Shown: positions 17,673-24,726 of the stretch, piece after piece
Layout: each line of letters opens with the position of its first letter
Position numbering within the stretch: the stretch's first letter is position 1
From: Cryptoclostridium sp964637365
GTDB taxonomy: Bacteria > Bacillota > Dehalobacteriia > UBA7702
Direction of reading: 5' to 3'
Assembly (NCBI GenBank): GCA_964637365.1
Contig: CAZWWH010000017.1
Coordinates: 1 to 43,349 of the forward strand
Length of the DNA: 43,349 bases
Position numbers and translations under genes: made by a program
Notes under the pieces: model-generated
What the model saw: only the letters and a program-made list of their open reading frames with translations
Database searches by the model: none
What the model was told of the DNA's origin: nothing

Positions 17673-19157
17673 TTATTCTCCCTCTTTATTTATGAGGGAC
17701 ATGATGTAGTCTACATCCAGGTATTCTCTGGCATATTCTCCGAGTTTGGCATACTGGGCTTCCTTATAAGCCACGGTATCCACCATTTCACGCTGGGGAA
17801 TGCCTTTGTCGCGGCGAATCAGATTCAGCCATTGAGTCCTGAAATTGTCATTATGGAATACGTTATGGAGGTAAGAGCCTGCCCGTTTTAAATCTTTCGT
17901 CGCCGCGCCATCGGGACGGTCGCCAATCATCCATAACGGTGTAACACTGTCGTTTTTCTTTTCCGTACGTCCTAAGTGAATTTCATAACCGGTGACTTTC
18001 GTATCCTTGACCATGGGATGAACACCATTGGCAGTCACTTGGCCCACTTCCTTTTGACGTTGGAAATTGGTTGCCAAGGGTAAAAGGCCCAACCCTTCTT
18101 TGCGATAGCCGGGTTTAAAGTCAATGCCTTCGTCATCAATGAGGTCTTCCCCCATGATTTGATAGCCTCCGCAAATACCGAACACATAGCCATTATATTT
18201 TTTCAATTTATCAGCAAGGCCGATACGCTCGATGTATTCCAAGTCCCCGATGGTGCTTTTGGTACCGGGAATGATTACGGCGTCGAATTTATCCAGCGAG
18301 GTGAACTCGTCAATGAAACGAATATTCACATCTTCTTCGTATTGAAAAATTTCCATATCCGTGTGGTTGGAAATATAGGGCAGACGCACGATACCGATGT
18401 CCAAGGTCTCCTTGGCGCCGCTGGTGTGCTGGAAGTTGATGCTTAAGGAATCCTCACCTTCGATATGTACGTCGCGGAAGAAGGGGAGAACCCCTACGAC
18501 TTTAATCCCGGTGTATTCCTCAATCCATTTTACACCGTCTTCAAATAACCGCAGGTCGCCGCGGAATTGATTGAAAATCAACCCTTTGACCCGTTCCCGG
18601 TCCTTGCCCACAAGTTCCAGGGTGCCGACGATGGAAGCAAAGGAACCGCCGCGATTGATATCTACTACGAGGATTACCGGTACATCGGCTTCATTGGCGA
18701 TACGCATATTGACGATTTCCTTGTCATTGAGGTTTACTTCAGCAGGGCTGCCTGCGCCTTCAATGACGATAACATCATAATTGTCCTCGATAACCTTCAG
18801 GCCCTTGCGTACGGCTTCGATACCGTCGGTCATGGTGAAATTATCATGGTAATCTTTGCCGGAAAGTGTCTTAAACACTTCACCGAAAAGCACGATTTCT
18901 GAACCGGAATCTTTCTGTGGTTTCAGCAGAATGGGATTCATATAGGTTTCGGGCCGAACGCCCGCTGCTTCGGCTTGTACCCCTTGGGCACGGCCGATTT
19001 CCCCACCATCCCAGGTGACATAAGAGTTGTTAGACATATTCTGGCTTTTGAACGGTGAGACTTTATAGCCCATATCTTTCAGAATGCGGCAGATTGCCGT
19101 AGCTACATAGCTTTTTCCGGCGTCGCTGGAGCATCCTTGAATCATAATTCCCTTCAT
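17673..19157 (-). CDS. cbiP: Adenosylcobyric acid synthase (glutamine-hydrolysing)
   Basis: CbiP/CobQ amidates the b, d, e and g side chains of adenosylcobyrinate a,c-diamide. The 494-residue protein has the N-terminal P-loop-like GCSSDAGKS (8-16), SQNMSNNSYVT (38-48), VIEGAGSPAEVNL (131-143), PGTKSTIGDL (297-306), and the class I glutaminase cysteine C329 in GICGGYQIMGE. It is the first gene of the operon, directly downstream of the riboswitch. A GGGAGG ribosome binding site precedes the ATG. Confidence 0.97.
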   Translation of the reverse strand: MKGIMIQGCSSDAGKSYVATAICRILKDMGYKVSPFKSQNMSNNSYVTWDGGEIGRAQGVQAEAAGVRPETYMNPILLKPQKDSGSEIVLFGEVFKTLSGKDYHDNFTMTDGIEAVRKGLKVIEDNYDVIVIEGAGSPAEVNLNDKEIVNMRIANEADVPVILVVDINRGGSFASIVGTLELVGKDRERVKGLIFNQFRGDLRLFEDGVKWIEEYTGIKVVGVLPFFRDVHIEGEDSLSINFQHTSGAKETLDIGIVRLPYISNHTDMEIFQYEEDVNIRFIDEFTSLDKFDAVIIPGTKSTIGDLEYIERIGLADKLKKYNGYVFGICGGYQIMGEDLIDDEGIDFKPGYRKEGLGLLPLATNFQRQKEVGQVTANGVHPMVKDTKVTGYEIHLGRTEKKNDSVTPLWMIGDRPDGAATKDLKRAGSYLHNVFHNDNFRTQWLNLIRRDKGIPQREMVDTVAYKEAQYAKLGEYAREYLDVDYIMSLINKEGE

Positions 19158-19202
19158 TTGCCGGTACCTCCCTAGAACAAAGTGTCAAATCCTCTGAATA
19201 AT

Positions 19203-19228
19203 AAAAAAACCGCCTAATCCAAGGCGGT
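19203..19228 (-). terminator. Riboswitch-controlled terminator ahead of cbiP
   Basis: On the minus strand the arms ACCGCCT and AGGCGGT (plus-strand 222-228 and 209-215 of the 19000 block) enclose a 6-base loop. A run of T (19203-19208) follows. It lies between the aptamer and the cbiP ribosome binding site, as expected for transcription attenuation. Confidence 0.85.
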
Positions 19229-19276
19229 CTATGATGCGCAAGCAAAATATACATAAACTCTACCCAGGAGAAACTG

Positions 19277-19431
19277 CAAACGGTAGGTCTACCGACTTAA
19301 CTTCATCCTACTAAGACTCCTTCCCATTTCCATTATGAAAACAGTGGATCATGTCTTTTCGTCCGTAACACGGTTGCTGGGACAGTACAGGATTAAACCT
19401 GTTTTCCTTTTATGCAATGCTGCACCGTTTG
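19277..19431 (-). promoter_or_regulatory. Cobalamin riboswitch (large type) controlling the 17-gene operon
   Basis: Read on the minus strand, the aptamer opens and closes with an 8-base P1 helix (CAAACGGT / ACCGTTTG at 19431-19424 and 19284-19277). Conserved blocks follow in order: AAAGGAAAACAGG, CTGTCCCAGCAACCGTG, a CCACTG box, GGGAAGG, AGGATGA, and AGTCGGTAGACCTACC, matching the cobalamin riboswitch consensus. The aptamer is about 155 bases, so it keeps the peripheral part absent from the second riboswitch at 20198. Ligand binding should favour the terminator at 19203-19228 and stop transcription of the operon. This is the main content of the 395-base gap between lepB and cbiP. Confidence 0.93.
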
Positions 19432-19457
19432 GATGGCTATTCCTTTTTGTCGAGAAC

Positions 19458-19486
19458 ATTATACCGTATGGGGTATAAAAAAGCAA
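19458..19486 (-). promoter_or_regulatory. Promoter of the corrinoid operon
   Basis: On the minus strand: TTGCTT (19486-19481), 17-base spacer, perfect TATAAT (19463-19458). It would start RNA about 20 bases before the riboswitch P1 helix. Confidence 0.75.
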
Positions 19487-19552
19487 GGGAAATATTACGT
19501 TTTTTCTTGTTGGCGCATCGTATTTTTAAATTTCGTAATTTTCTAAATTATA

Positions 19553-20026
19553 TCATTTCCAAAGAACGATGCCAAAAATATCTTTTTGAGAAAAACATCC
19601 CAATTCGCGGGAGTCGGTAGATTCCTCGCGGTTATCTCCTAAGACAAAAATTTCGCCTTGGGGTACAATTACTTCTTGGAAATTTCCCTCTGTGGTGGCT
19701 TCTGGAGGTAGATAAGATTCCTTGAGGGCTTTGCCATTGACCCAAACGGCGCCGTCTCTAACTGTTACTTTGTCTCCTCCTATGGCAATGATCCGCTTAA
19801 TGAGATAAGTGTTGGCCTGATCCGAAGGCGCGATTACGGCAATATCGCCGCATTTACAATACTGGGATGCCATGGCTTTGCGAATGATCAATGTTTCCCC
19901 ATCCTTCAGAGTAGGTTCCATGGAGGGGCCGCTGACAATGGACAGGCCGAAGGAAAAATAAATGATGGCAATACATGCCAATGGTATCATCCAGAGAAAT
20001 ATGGACGCTTTTTTATGCTTTTTCAC
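19553..20026 (-). CDS. lepB: Signal peptidase I (first copy)
   Basis: Type I signal peptidases cut signal peptides from exported proteins at the outer face of the membrane. I chose the GTG at 20026: AAGGAG lies 6 bases upstream, while the ATG at 20053 has no ribosome binding site. The 157-residue product has a charged N-terminus, one membrane segment (about 9-30), the catalytic serine S35 in SGPSMEPTL, lysine K77 in YLIKRIIAIGGD, and the GDNREESTDSRELG box (130-143). It is short, like Bacillus SipS-type enzymes. No intrinsic terminator is visible between its stop and the corrinoid operon promoter. A second copy lies at 36379. Confidence 0.94.
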   Translation of the reverse strand: MKKHKKASIFLWMIPLACIAIIYFSFGLSIVSGPSMEPTLKDGETLIIRKAMASQYCKCGDIAVIAPSDQANTYLIKRIIAIGGDKVTVRDGAVWVNGKALKESYLPPEATTEGNFQEVIVPQGEIFVLGDNREESTDSRELGCFSQKDIFGIVLWK

Positions 20027-20094
20027 AATATGCTCCTTGTAATGGTATTTCATTATTTTACTGGTATTAAAAGGATAAAATGGTCTTGATTGAT

Positions 20095-20122
20095 ATTATA
20101 TCTTTTTTGTGCGGAATTGCAA
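20095..20122 (-). promoter_or_regulatory. Promoter for the first lepB
   Basis: On the minus strand: TTGCAA (20122-20117), 16-base spacer, perfect TATAAT (20100-20095). The GTG start is about 70 bases downstream. Confidence 0.6.
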
Positions 20123-20151
20123 GTTTTGCCGTAATGATGCAAGTTTAAGTA

Positions 20152-20180
20152 TTGACAATTCCCTTTTTCAGTGCTAAAAT
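20152..20180 (+). promoter_or_regulatory. Promoter of the cobalt-uptake operon
   Basis: Perfect TTGACA (20152-20157), 17-base spacer, TAAAAT (20175-20180). Transcription would begin near 20187, just ahead of the riboswitch P1 at 20198. Confidence 0.8.
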
Positions 20181-20197
20181 GTGCAGGAAAATTAAGT

Positions 20198-20304
20198 ACA
20201 TTTGGTGCCGTGCCGACGGAGAATAGGGAAGCAGGTGAAAGTCCTGCGCGGTCACGCCGCTGTAATGGGGAGGGGTCCCCAGAGCCAGAAGACCTGCCAA
20301 ATGT
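20198..20304 (+). promoter_or_regulatory. Cobalamin riboswitch (short type) controlling cbiMNQO-cbiK
   Basis: P1 is ACATTTGG (20198-20205) with CCAAATGT (20297-20304). Between them lie the cobalamin riboswitch blocks GGTGCCG, GGGAAGCAGGTGAAAGTCCTGC, CGGTCACGCCGCTGTAA and GAGCCAGAAGACCTGCC (longer blocks interrupted by other bases are listed only in part). At about 107 bases it lacks the large peripheral arm of the first riboswitch, which fits the short cobalamin class. Downstream, CTGCAC (20310-20315) can pair with GTGCAG (20375-20380) as an antiterminator competing with the terminator at 20360-20396. Confidence 0.93.
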
Positions 20305-20359
20305 AAGAACTGCACTCATGTTACGAACGATGGCATGGTGTTTTGGCTTTGTGGTCATA

Positions 20360-20396
20360 CACCTGTCGTCTAACGTGCAGGTGATTATTATTTTTT
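20360..20396 (+). terminator. Riboswitch-controlled terminator ahead of cbiM
   Basis: Arms CACCTG (20360-20365) and CAGGTG (20378-20383) are followed by a T-rich stretch ending in TTTTTT (20391-20396). The cbiM ribosome binding site AGGAGG begins at the next base, so termination would remove the whole operon. Confidence 0.7.
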
Positions 20397-20408
20397 AGGA
20401 GGCTTGTT

Positions 20409-21161
20409 ATGACCACGAATCAAAGAAGACTGGTTGCCGTTGCAGCCGTCATGGCATTGTCCTTTGGAATTGTACCGGTTTCCAGTGCAATGCACATCAT
20501 GGAGGGATTCCTTGCACCTAAATACTGCGTTATTTGGGGTGTCATTTGTGTTCCCTTCCTTATCGCAGGCTTTTTCTCCATTAGAAAAACCCTTGCAGAG
20601 CACCGTAAAACCTTGATCCTGCTGGCGATGGTTGGCGCTTATACCTTTGTTATCTCCGCATTAAAAATTCCTTCGGTAACGGGTAGCTGCTCTCATGCCA
20701 CGGGTACCCCTCTGGGCGCGTTGTTGTTTGGTCCCAGTGCTATGTCGATTATCGGTATTATTGTTCTGTTGTTCCAGTCGATCCTTTTGGCCCATGGCGG
20801 TTTAACAACCTTGGGTGCCAATACCTTCTCCATGGCCATTGCCGGTCCTTTTCTGGCTTACGGTGTATTCAAACTTTGTGAAAAAATTAAAGTACATCGC
20901 AAAGTCAGTGTATTTTTGGCTTGTTGCTTGGGTGACCTCTTCACCTACTGCATCACCTCTTTCCAATTGGCGCTGGCCTATCCTTCGGAGGTTGGGGGAT
21001 TCGCTGCTTCTTTGGTGAAATTCCTTGGCATCTTTGCTGCCACTCAGATTCCGCTGGCAGTCATTGAAGGGATTCTGTCTGTTGTAATCATGATCGCTTT
21101 GGAATCCTTTGCCAATTCTGAACTCCGGGAGTTGGGCTATCTCAAGGGAGGTGCGAAATAA
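20409..21161 (+). CDS. cbiM: Cobalt ECF transporter substrate-binding membrane protein
   Basis: CbiM is the substrate-specific membrane component of the cobalt energy-coupling-factor importer. The 250-residue protein starts with a signal-peptide-like stretch (about 1-27, ending VPVSSA) followed directly by MHIMEGFLAP. In the CbiM/NikM family, mature MHIMEG coordinates the metal through the N-terminal Met and His. Later blocks include GSCSHATGTPLGALLFGP and FQSILLAHGGLTTLGANTFSMA (in part). It is the first gene of the operon behind the short riboswitch and abuts cbiN. Confidence 0.97.
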   Translation: MTTNQRRLVAVAAVMALSFGIVPVSSAMHIMEGFLAPKYCVIWGVICVPFLIAGFFSIRKTLAEHRKTLILLAMVGAYTFVISALKIPSVTGSCSHATGTPLGALLFGPSAMSIIGIIVLLFQSILLAHGGLTTLGANTFSMAIAGPFLAYGVFKLCEKIKVHRKVSVFLACCLGDLFTYCITSFQLALAYPSEVGGFAASLVKFLGIFAATQIPLAVIEGILSVVIMIALESFANSELRELGYLKGGAK

Positions 21162-21529
21162 TGTCGAAAAACACAAAAATTGTTCTTGTACTATTATTGC
21201 TTTGTGTGGTAATTGCTGTAGTTCCCTTGGTGATGCTGGGTGGTACTGCGGAATTTGGCGGTGCTGACGGTGAAGCCGAAAGCGCAATTACAGAAATTGA
21301 TAAAGATTATGAACCTTGGTATGCTTCTCCCATGGAACACATCTTTCCCGATGGACTTCCCGGTGAAATTGAAAGTTTGTTGTTCTGCTTGCAAGCTGCT
21401 TTGGGGGCGGGAGTTTTCTTCTTCTGTCTTGGCCGCTTGACTATGCGTTCTAAAATGCGCAAACAAATGGCAGCTGCCGGTGTAGACGTGGAAGCTGTGG
21501 AAAACGCAAAGGTTGGTAAAAAACAATGA
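21161..21529 (+). CDS. cbiN: Cobalt ECF transporter accessory protein
   Basis: The 122-residue CbiN has two membrane segments (about 7-27 and 70-91) with an outward loop containing the family pattern DYEPWYASPMEHIFPDGLPGEIESLLFCLQ (in part, 49-78). CbiN assists metal loading of CbiM. The C-terminal tail is basic and slightly longer than usual. Its ATG shares one base with the cbiM stop, and its end overlaps cbiQ by 4 bases. Confidence 0.95.
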   Translation: MSKNTKIVLVLLLLCVVIAVVPLVMLGGTAEFGGADGEAESAITEIDKDYEPWYASPMEHIFPDGLPGEIESLLFCLQAALGAGVFFFCLGRLTMRSKMRKQMAAAGVDVEAVENAKVGKKQ

Positions 21530-22305
21530 TTATGATCGACAAATTGTGCTATTCTTCGAAATTACGCTATAAAAGCCCCTTTCTGAAAACGGCTTTTTCT
21601 GTTGGGCTTTTGATTCTGTGCGTAGTTTCCCGCTCAATTGTCGTATCGCTATTAATTATGCTTCTCATGGGAAGTCTCACCGTACTCGTCGGTGGGACTT
21701 CCTTCAAGCGTTATAGGCATTTTATGCTGATTCCCCTGGCGTTTCTGCTTTTGAGCACCATAGCCATTATGGTTAATCTTTCTCCGGAACCCTTGTCCAG
21801 AGTGGCGATCCCATTTGGTCAATCCTATTTAACTGTAAGCTGGGAGGGGTTCATTCAATGCGTTAATTTGACGCTGACGGCGCTGGCAGCGGTGTCCTGC
21901 CTGTATTTTTTAACACTGACGACACCTCTCACCGATATTCTTTTGGTGCTGCGAAAATGTAAGTGTCCCCACCTTATCATCGAATTAATGATGTTGATTT
22001 ACCGTTTTATCTTTGTTTTGTTCGAGCTGGCCTCGTCTTTATACCAATCCCAGGCTTGCCGCCTTGGACACAAGGATTTACGAACCACATGGAACTCCAT
22101 GGGAAAACTCATGGCGGTTTTATTGGTGCGGGCCATGCAAAAATCGAATCGTCTTTTTGACGCAATGGAATCTCGATGCTACAATGGTACAATCATGGTT
22201 TTGGAAGAGCATCACGCTGCTGCCAAGTGGGAGATTCTGGCCGCGTCTCTTGTTGCTGTGGCGCTGATTGCCATAGCGGTTGTGTGTAGTCATTTTGGTA
22301 TTTGA
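21526..22305 (+). CDS. cbiQ: Cobalt ECF transporter transmembrane coupling protein
   Basis: The 259-residue CbiQ is the T-component that couples ATP hydrolysis to substrate movement. It has about five or six hydrophobic helices and the coupling-helix region around ACRLGHKDLRTTWNSMGKL and RAMQKSNRLFDAMESRCYNG, matching the short Ala-Arg-Gly-type motifs of T-components. It overlaps cbiN by ATGA and is followed 63 bases later by cbiO. Confidence 0.95.
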   Translation: MIMIDKLCYSSKLRYKSPFLKTAFSVGLLILCVVSRSIVVSLLIMLLMGSLTVLVGGTSFKRYRHFMLIPLAFLLLSTIAIMVNLSPEPLSRVAIPFGQSYLTVSWEGFIQCVNLTLTALAAVSCLYFLTLTTPLTDILLVLRKCKCPHLIIELMMLIYRFIFVLFELASSLYQSQACRLGHKDLRTTWNSMGKLMAVLLVRAMQKSNRLFDAMESRCYNGTIMVLEEHHAAAKWEILAASLVAVALIAIAVVCSHFGI

Positions 22306-22368
22306 GGAATTGGAGTTCCGGCATGGAGTCGGAAGACACCAAGGAATGATGGATACAGGAGAGTTACC

Positions 22369-23226
22369 ATGGACGAAATTATTATCAAAGCAGAGTCGCT
22401 TTGCTTTACTTATGAAGACGGTACCCAAGCTTTAAAAGGCATTGATCTGGAAATCAGACGGGGGAGAAAAGTCGCCTTTCTTGGTGCCAATGGCTCCGGT
22501 AAGTCTACTTTTTTCTTTTGTTTGAACGGCATTCATCAGCCCTTATCAGGGCGGCTTTTTTACGACGGTGAGCCTTACCGATACGATAAAGAAGGACTCC
22601 TGAATCTTAGAAGTAAGGTGGGCATCGTTTTTCAGGATCCCGACAGTCAGCTGTTTTCTGCCAGCGTTTATCAGGAAATTTCCTTTGGCGCTATGAATCT
22701 TGGTTTGCCGGTCGATGAGGTCAAAGCTCGGGTTGAGCAATCTATTGAGGACTTGGAAATTACCTCTTTTCGCGATAAGCCTACCCATTTTCTCAGTGGC
22801 GGTCAGAAAAAACAGGTTTCCATTGCCGATATTTTGGTGATGCACCCAGAAGTGATTGTCTTGGATGAACCTGCAGCGGCGCTGGATCCGAAGCATACGG
22901 AAATCGTAAATCATCTCATTGATAAACTTGCCCAACGCGGTATTACTACGATTATTTCAACCCATGACGTAAATCACGCTTATGGTTGGGCCGATGATGT
23001 TGTTTTATTTCATGGCGGCAGAGTGTTAATGGCCGGTTCGCCGGAAGAAGTTTTTTCCGACAGTGAGGCTCTGACGAAAACCAATTTGGAAAAGCCTGCG
23101 GCGCTTCGACTTTTTGAGGATCTTTGTGAAAAAGGAATCCTTGATCAATCATTGCCCCTTCCCAGAACCTTGGATACTTTGGAGGAATATATTCATCAGA
23201 GTTCCATCGCACGAAAGGAGTTTTAA
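22369..23226 (+). CDS. cbiO: Cobalt ECF transporter ATP-binding protein
   Basis: The 285-residue ATPase powers cobalt import. Walker A GANGSGKS is at 39-46, the Q-loop at VFQDPDSQLF (88-97), the ABC signature LSGGQKKQ at 142-149, Walker B VIVLDEP at 162-168, and the switch histidine in ISTHD. A single CbiO would work as a homodimer. CAGGAG precedes the start. Only 3 bases separate it from cbiK. Confidence 0.96.
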   Translation: MDEIIIKAESLCFTYEDGTQALKGIDLEIRRGRKVAFLGANGSGKSTFFFCLNGIHQPLSGRLFYDGEPYRYDKEGLLNLRSKVGIVFQDPDSQLFSASVYQEISFGAMNLGLPVDEVKARVEQSIEDLEITSFRDKPTHFLSGGQKKQVSIADILVMHPEVIVLDEPAAALDPKHTEIVNHLIDKLAQRGITTIISTHDVNHAYGWADDVVLFHGGRVLMAGSPEEVFSDSEALTKTNLEKPAALRLFEDLCEKGILDQSLPLPRTLDTLEEYIHQSSIARKEF

Positions 23227-23229
23227 ACA

Positions 23230-24018
23230 ATGGAAAAGAATCAGCAAAAAGCAATACTCGTTGTCAGCTTTGGCACCAGTTACCACGACACCCGGGAAAA
23301 AACCATTGATAAATTGGAAGAGGATTTGCAAAAGGCATTTCCTGATCGAACGTTTTACCGGGCTTGGACCAGTAAAATGATCATTAAAAAGGTCTTGAAG
23401 AGGGACGGTATTAAAGTCAACACTGTTACCGAAGCTATGGAACAAATGATGGCCGATGGTGTAAAGGATGTGGTGATTCAGCCCACGCATATTTTAGGCG
23501 GTGTAGAAAATGATTTTATGACTGCTGACGCAATGGCTTTTGCCGAGCAGTTTGATTCTATTGTCATTGGTGCCCCTCTTTTAATTGAAACGGAAGACTT
23601 TTTTGCTACCATTGAAGCCGTGGTGAAAGAATTTGCCGTGCCTGATGATGAAGCCATGGTGTTTATGGGGCATGGTACCACGCACCAGACCAACAGTGTT
23701 TATGCTGCTCTTGACTATATGTTTAAGGATGCGGGGCATGACAACTATTTCATAGGTACCGTAGAAGCCTATCCCGAGTTTGATACAATGCTGAAGCTTT
23801 TGAAAAAATCGCCCTACAAAAAAGTGACTCTGGCTCCCTTTATGATTGTGGCCGGAGACCACGCAAATAACGACATGGCTGGTGATGAAGACGATGCTTG
23901 GAAAGCCATGCTGGAAAAAGAAGGCTATGAAGTGACTTGCGTCTTGAAGGGACTTGGAGAAATTCCCTCCATCCGCAAAATATTTACGAGTCATGCGCTT
24001 AAAATAGTAGAAAACTAA
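23230..24018 (+). CDS. cbiK: Sirohydrochlorin cobaltochelatase
   Basis: CbiK inserts cobalt into sirohydrochlorin at the start of the anaerobic pathway. The 262-residue protein shows VVSFGTSYHDTR (11-22), PTHILGGVENDFM (85-97), the catalytic histidine H148 in FMGHGTTHQTN, E179, and the second histidine H211 in VAGDHANNDMAGDE. There is no signal peptide, so it is cytoplasmic, unlike the periplasmic CbiK forms of sulfate reducers. Its place behind cbiMNQO puts cobalt import and insertion on one transcript. Confidence 0.96.
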   Translation: MEKNQQKAILVVSFGTSYHDTREKTIDKLEEDLQKAFPDRTFYRAWTSKMIIKKVLKRDGIKVNTVTEAMEQMMADGVKDVVIQPTHILGGVENDFMTADAMAFAEQFDSIVIGAPLLIETEDFFATIEAVVKEFAVPDDEAMVFMGHGTTHQTNSVYAALDYMFKDAGHDNYFIGTVEAYPEFDTMLKLLKKSPYKKVTLAPFMIVAGDHANNDMAGDEDDAWKAMLEKEGYEVTCVLKGLGEIPSIRKIFTSHALKIVEN

Positions 24019-24032
24019 ATAATGTAAATAGA

Positions 24033-24065
24033 ATGCCACACTTACATTTAAGCGTGGCATTTTTT
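24033..24065 (+). terminator. Terminator after cbiK
   Basis: Arms ATGCCAC (24033-24039) and GTGGCAT (24054-24060) are followed by TTTTTT from 24060. Confidence 0.85.
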
Positions 24066-24086
24066 ATGGAAATTTTTAGATTGGGG

Positions 24087-24123
24087 TTGATAACCTATTA
24101 ACCTTTCGGTATAATAGGTTATC
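24087..24123 (+). promoter_or_regulatory. Rrf2-gene promoter lying inside a perfect inverted repeat (operator)
   Basis: The promoter is TTGATA (24087-24092), 17-base spacer, TATAAT (24110-24115). A perfect 12-base inverted repeat, GATAACCTATTA (24089-24100) and TAATAGGTTATC (24112-24123), covers both boxes with an 11-base centre. This is the layout expected for autorepression by the regulator encoded just downstream. Confidence 0.75.
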
Positions 24124-24143
24124 ATGTTCTAAGAGGTGAGATA

Positions 24144-24563
24144 ATGTTGATTTCCACCAAAGGTCGTTATGCTTTACGTATTATGACGGAGCTTGCTAAG
24201 CACGATTCCGAAAACATGCTTCCTTTAAAAGAGATAGCGAAAGAACAAGAAATTTCTGAGAAATATTTGGAGGCCATCATCAAAAGTTTGGTAAAAGCTG
24301 AATTGGTTATTGGGCTACGAGGCAAAGGCGGCGGCTATCGCCTATCACGGAAGCCTGCGGATTATACTATTTGGGAGATTTTACAAGCTACCGAAGGTTC
24401 TCTGGCTCCTGTTGCCTGTTTGGAAGGGGAAAAGAATCTTTGCCCTCGAGAAGATGCCTGTATTACGCTGCCTATGTGGAAGGGGCTCAATAAGTTGATT
24501 CATGATTATTTTTCTGAAATCTCTTTGGAGCAACTAATGGAGGAAACAAAGAAAACATTATAA
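24144..24563 (+). CDS. Rrf2-family (IscR-like) transcriptional regulator
   Basis: The 139-residue protein has the Rrf2 winged helix: MLISTKGRYALRIM start, a recognition region EQEISEKYLEAIIKSLVKAELV, and the wing GLRGKGGGYRLSR (58-70). Three cysteines, C92, C100 and C106, correspond to the [2Fe-2S] ligands of E. coli IscR (C92, C98, C104), though the first spacing is longer and the fourth IscR ligand, a histidine three residues later, is absent. Cysteine synthesis regulators of the CymR type lack these cysteines, so an iron-sulfur sensor is the better call. It lies ahead of iscS-iscU, and its promoter is inside an inverted repeat. Confidence 0.9.
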   Translation: MLISTKGRYALRIMTELAKHDSENMLPLKEIAKEQEISEKYLEAIIKSLVKAELVIGLRGKGGGYRLSRKPADYTIWEILQATEGSLAPVACLEGEKNLCPREDACITLPMWKGLNKLIHDYFSEISLEQLMEETKKTL

Positions 24564-24575
24564 CCATAGGTTTTT

Positions 24576-24608
24576 AAGCAGAGAGTGTCTCTCTGCTTCT
24601 TCTTTTTT
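24576..24608 (+). terminator. Terminator after the Rrf2 regulator gene
   Basis: Arms AAGCAGAGAG (24576-24585) and CTCTCTGCTT (24589-24598) with a 3-base loop and a T-rich tail to 24608. It separates the regulator from iscS, which has its own promoter. Confidence 0.85.
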
Positions 24609-24614
24609 ATAAAA

Positions 24615-24647
24615 CCTATTGACATGATAGGAAAATAATGATATGAT
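24615..24647 (+). promoter_or_regulatory. iscS promoter with overlapping dyad
   Basis: Perfect TTGACA (24619-24624), 17-base spacer, TATGAT (24642-24647). CCTAT (24615-24619) and ATAGG (24627-24631) form a short dyad over the -35 box, with the same half-sites as the operator at 24087-24123 but closer together. It is probably a site for the same regulator. Confidence 0.7.
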
Positions 24648-24726
24648 TTCTATAAACCTACTATTTGAGTATGAATAATAGAGAATGATTTGTATCGAAA
24701 GACCAAAAGAATGTGAGGAATCAAAG

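Noticed and set aside
20181..20186. GTGCAG that could extend riboswitch P1 by pairing with CTGCAC at 20310-20315
   Set aside because: With the -10 box at 20175-20180, transcription should start near 20187, so this hexamer is probably not in the RNA.
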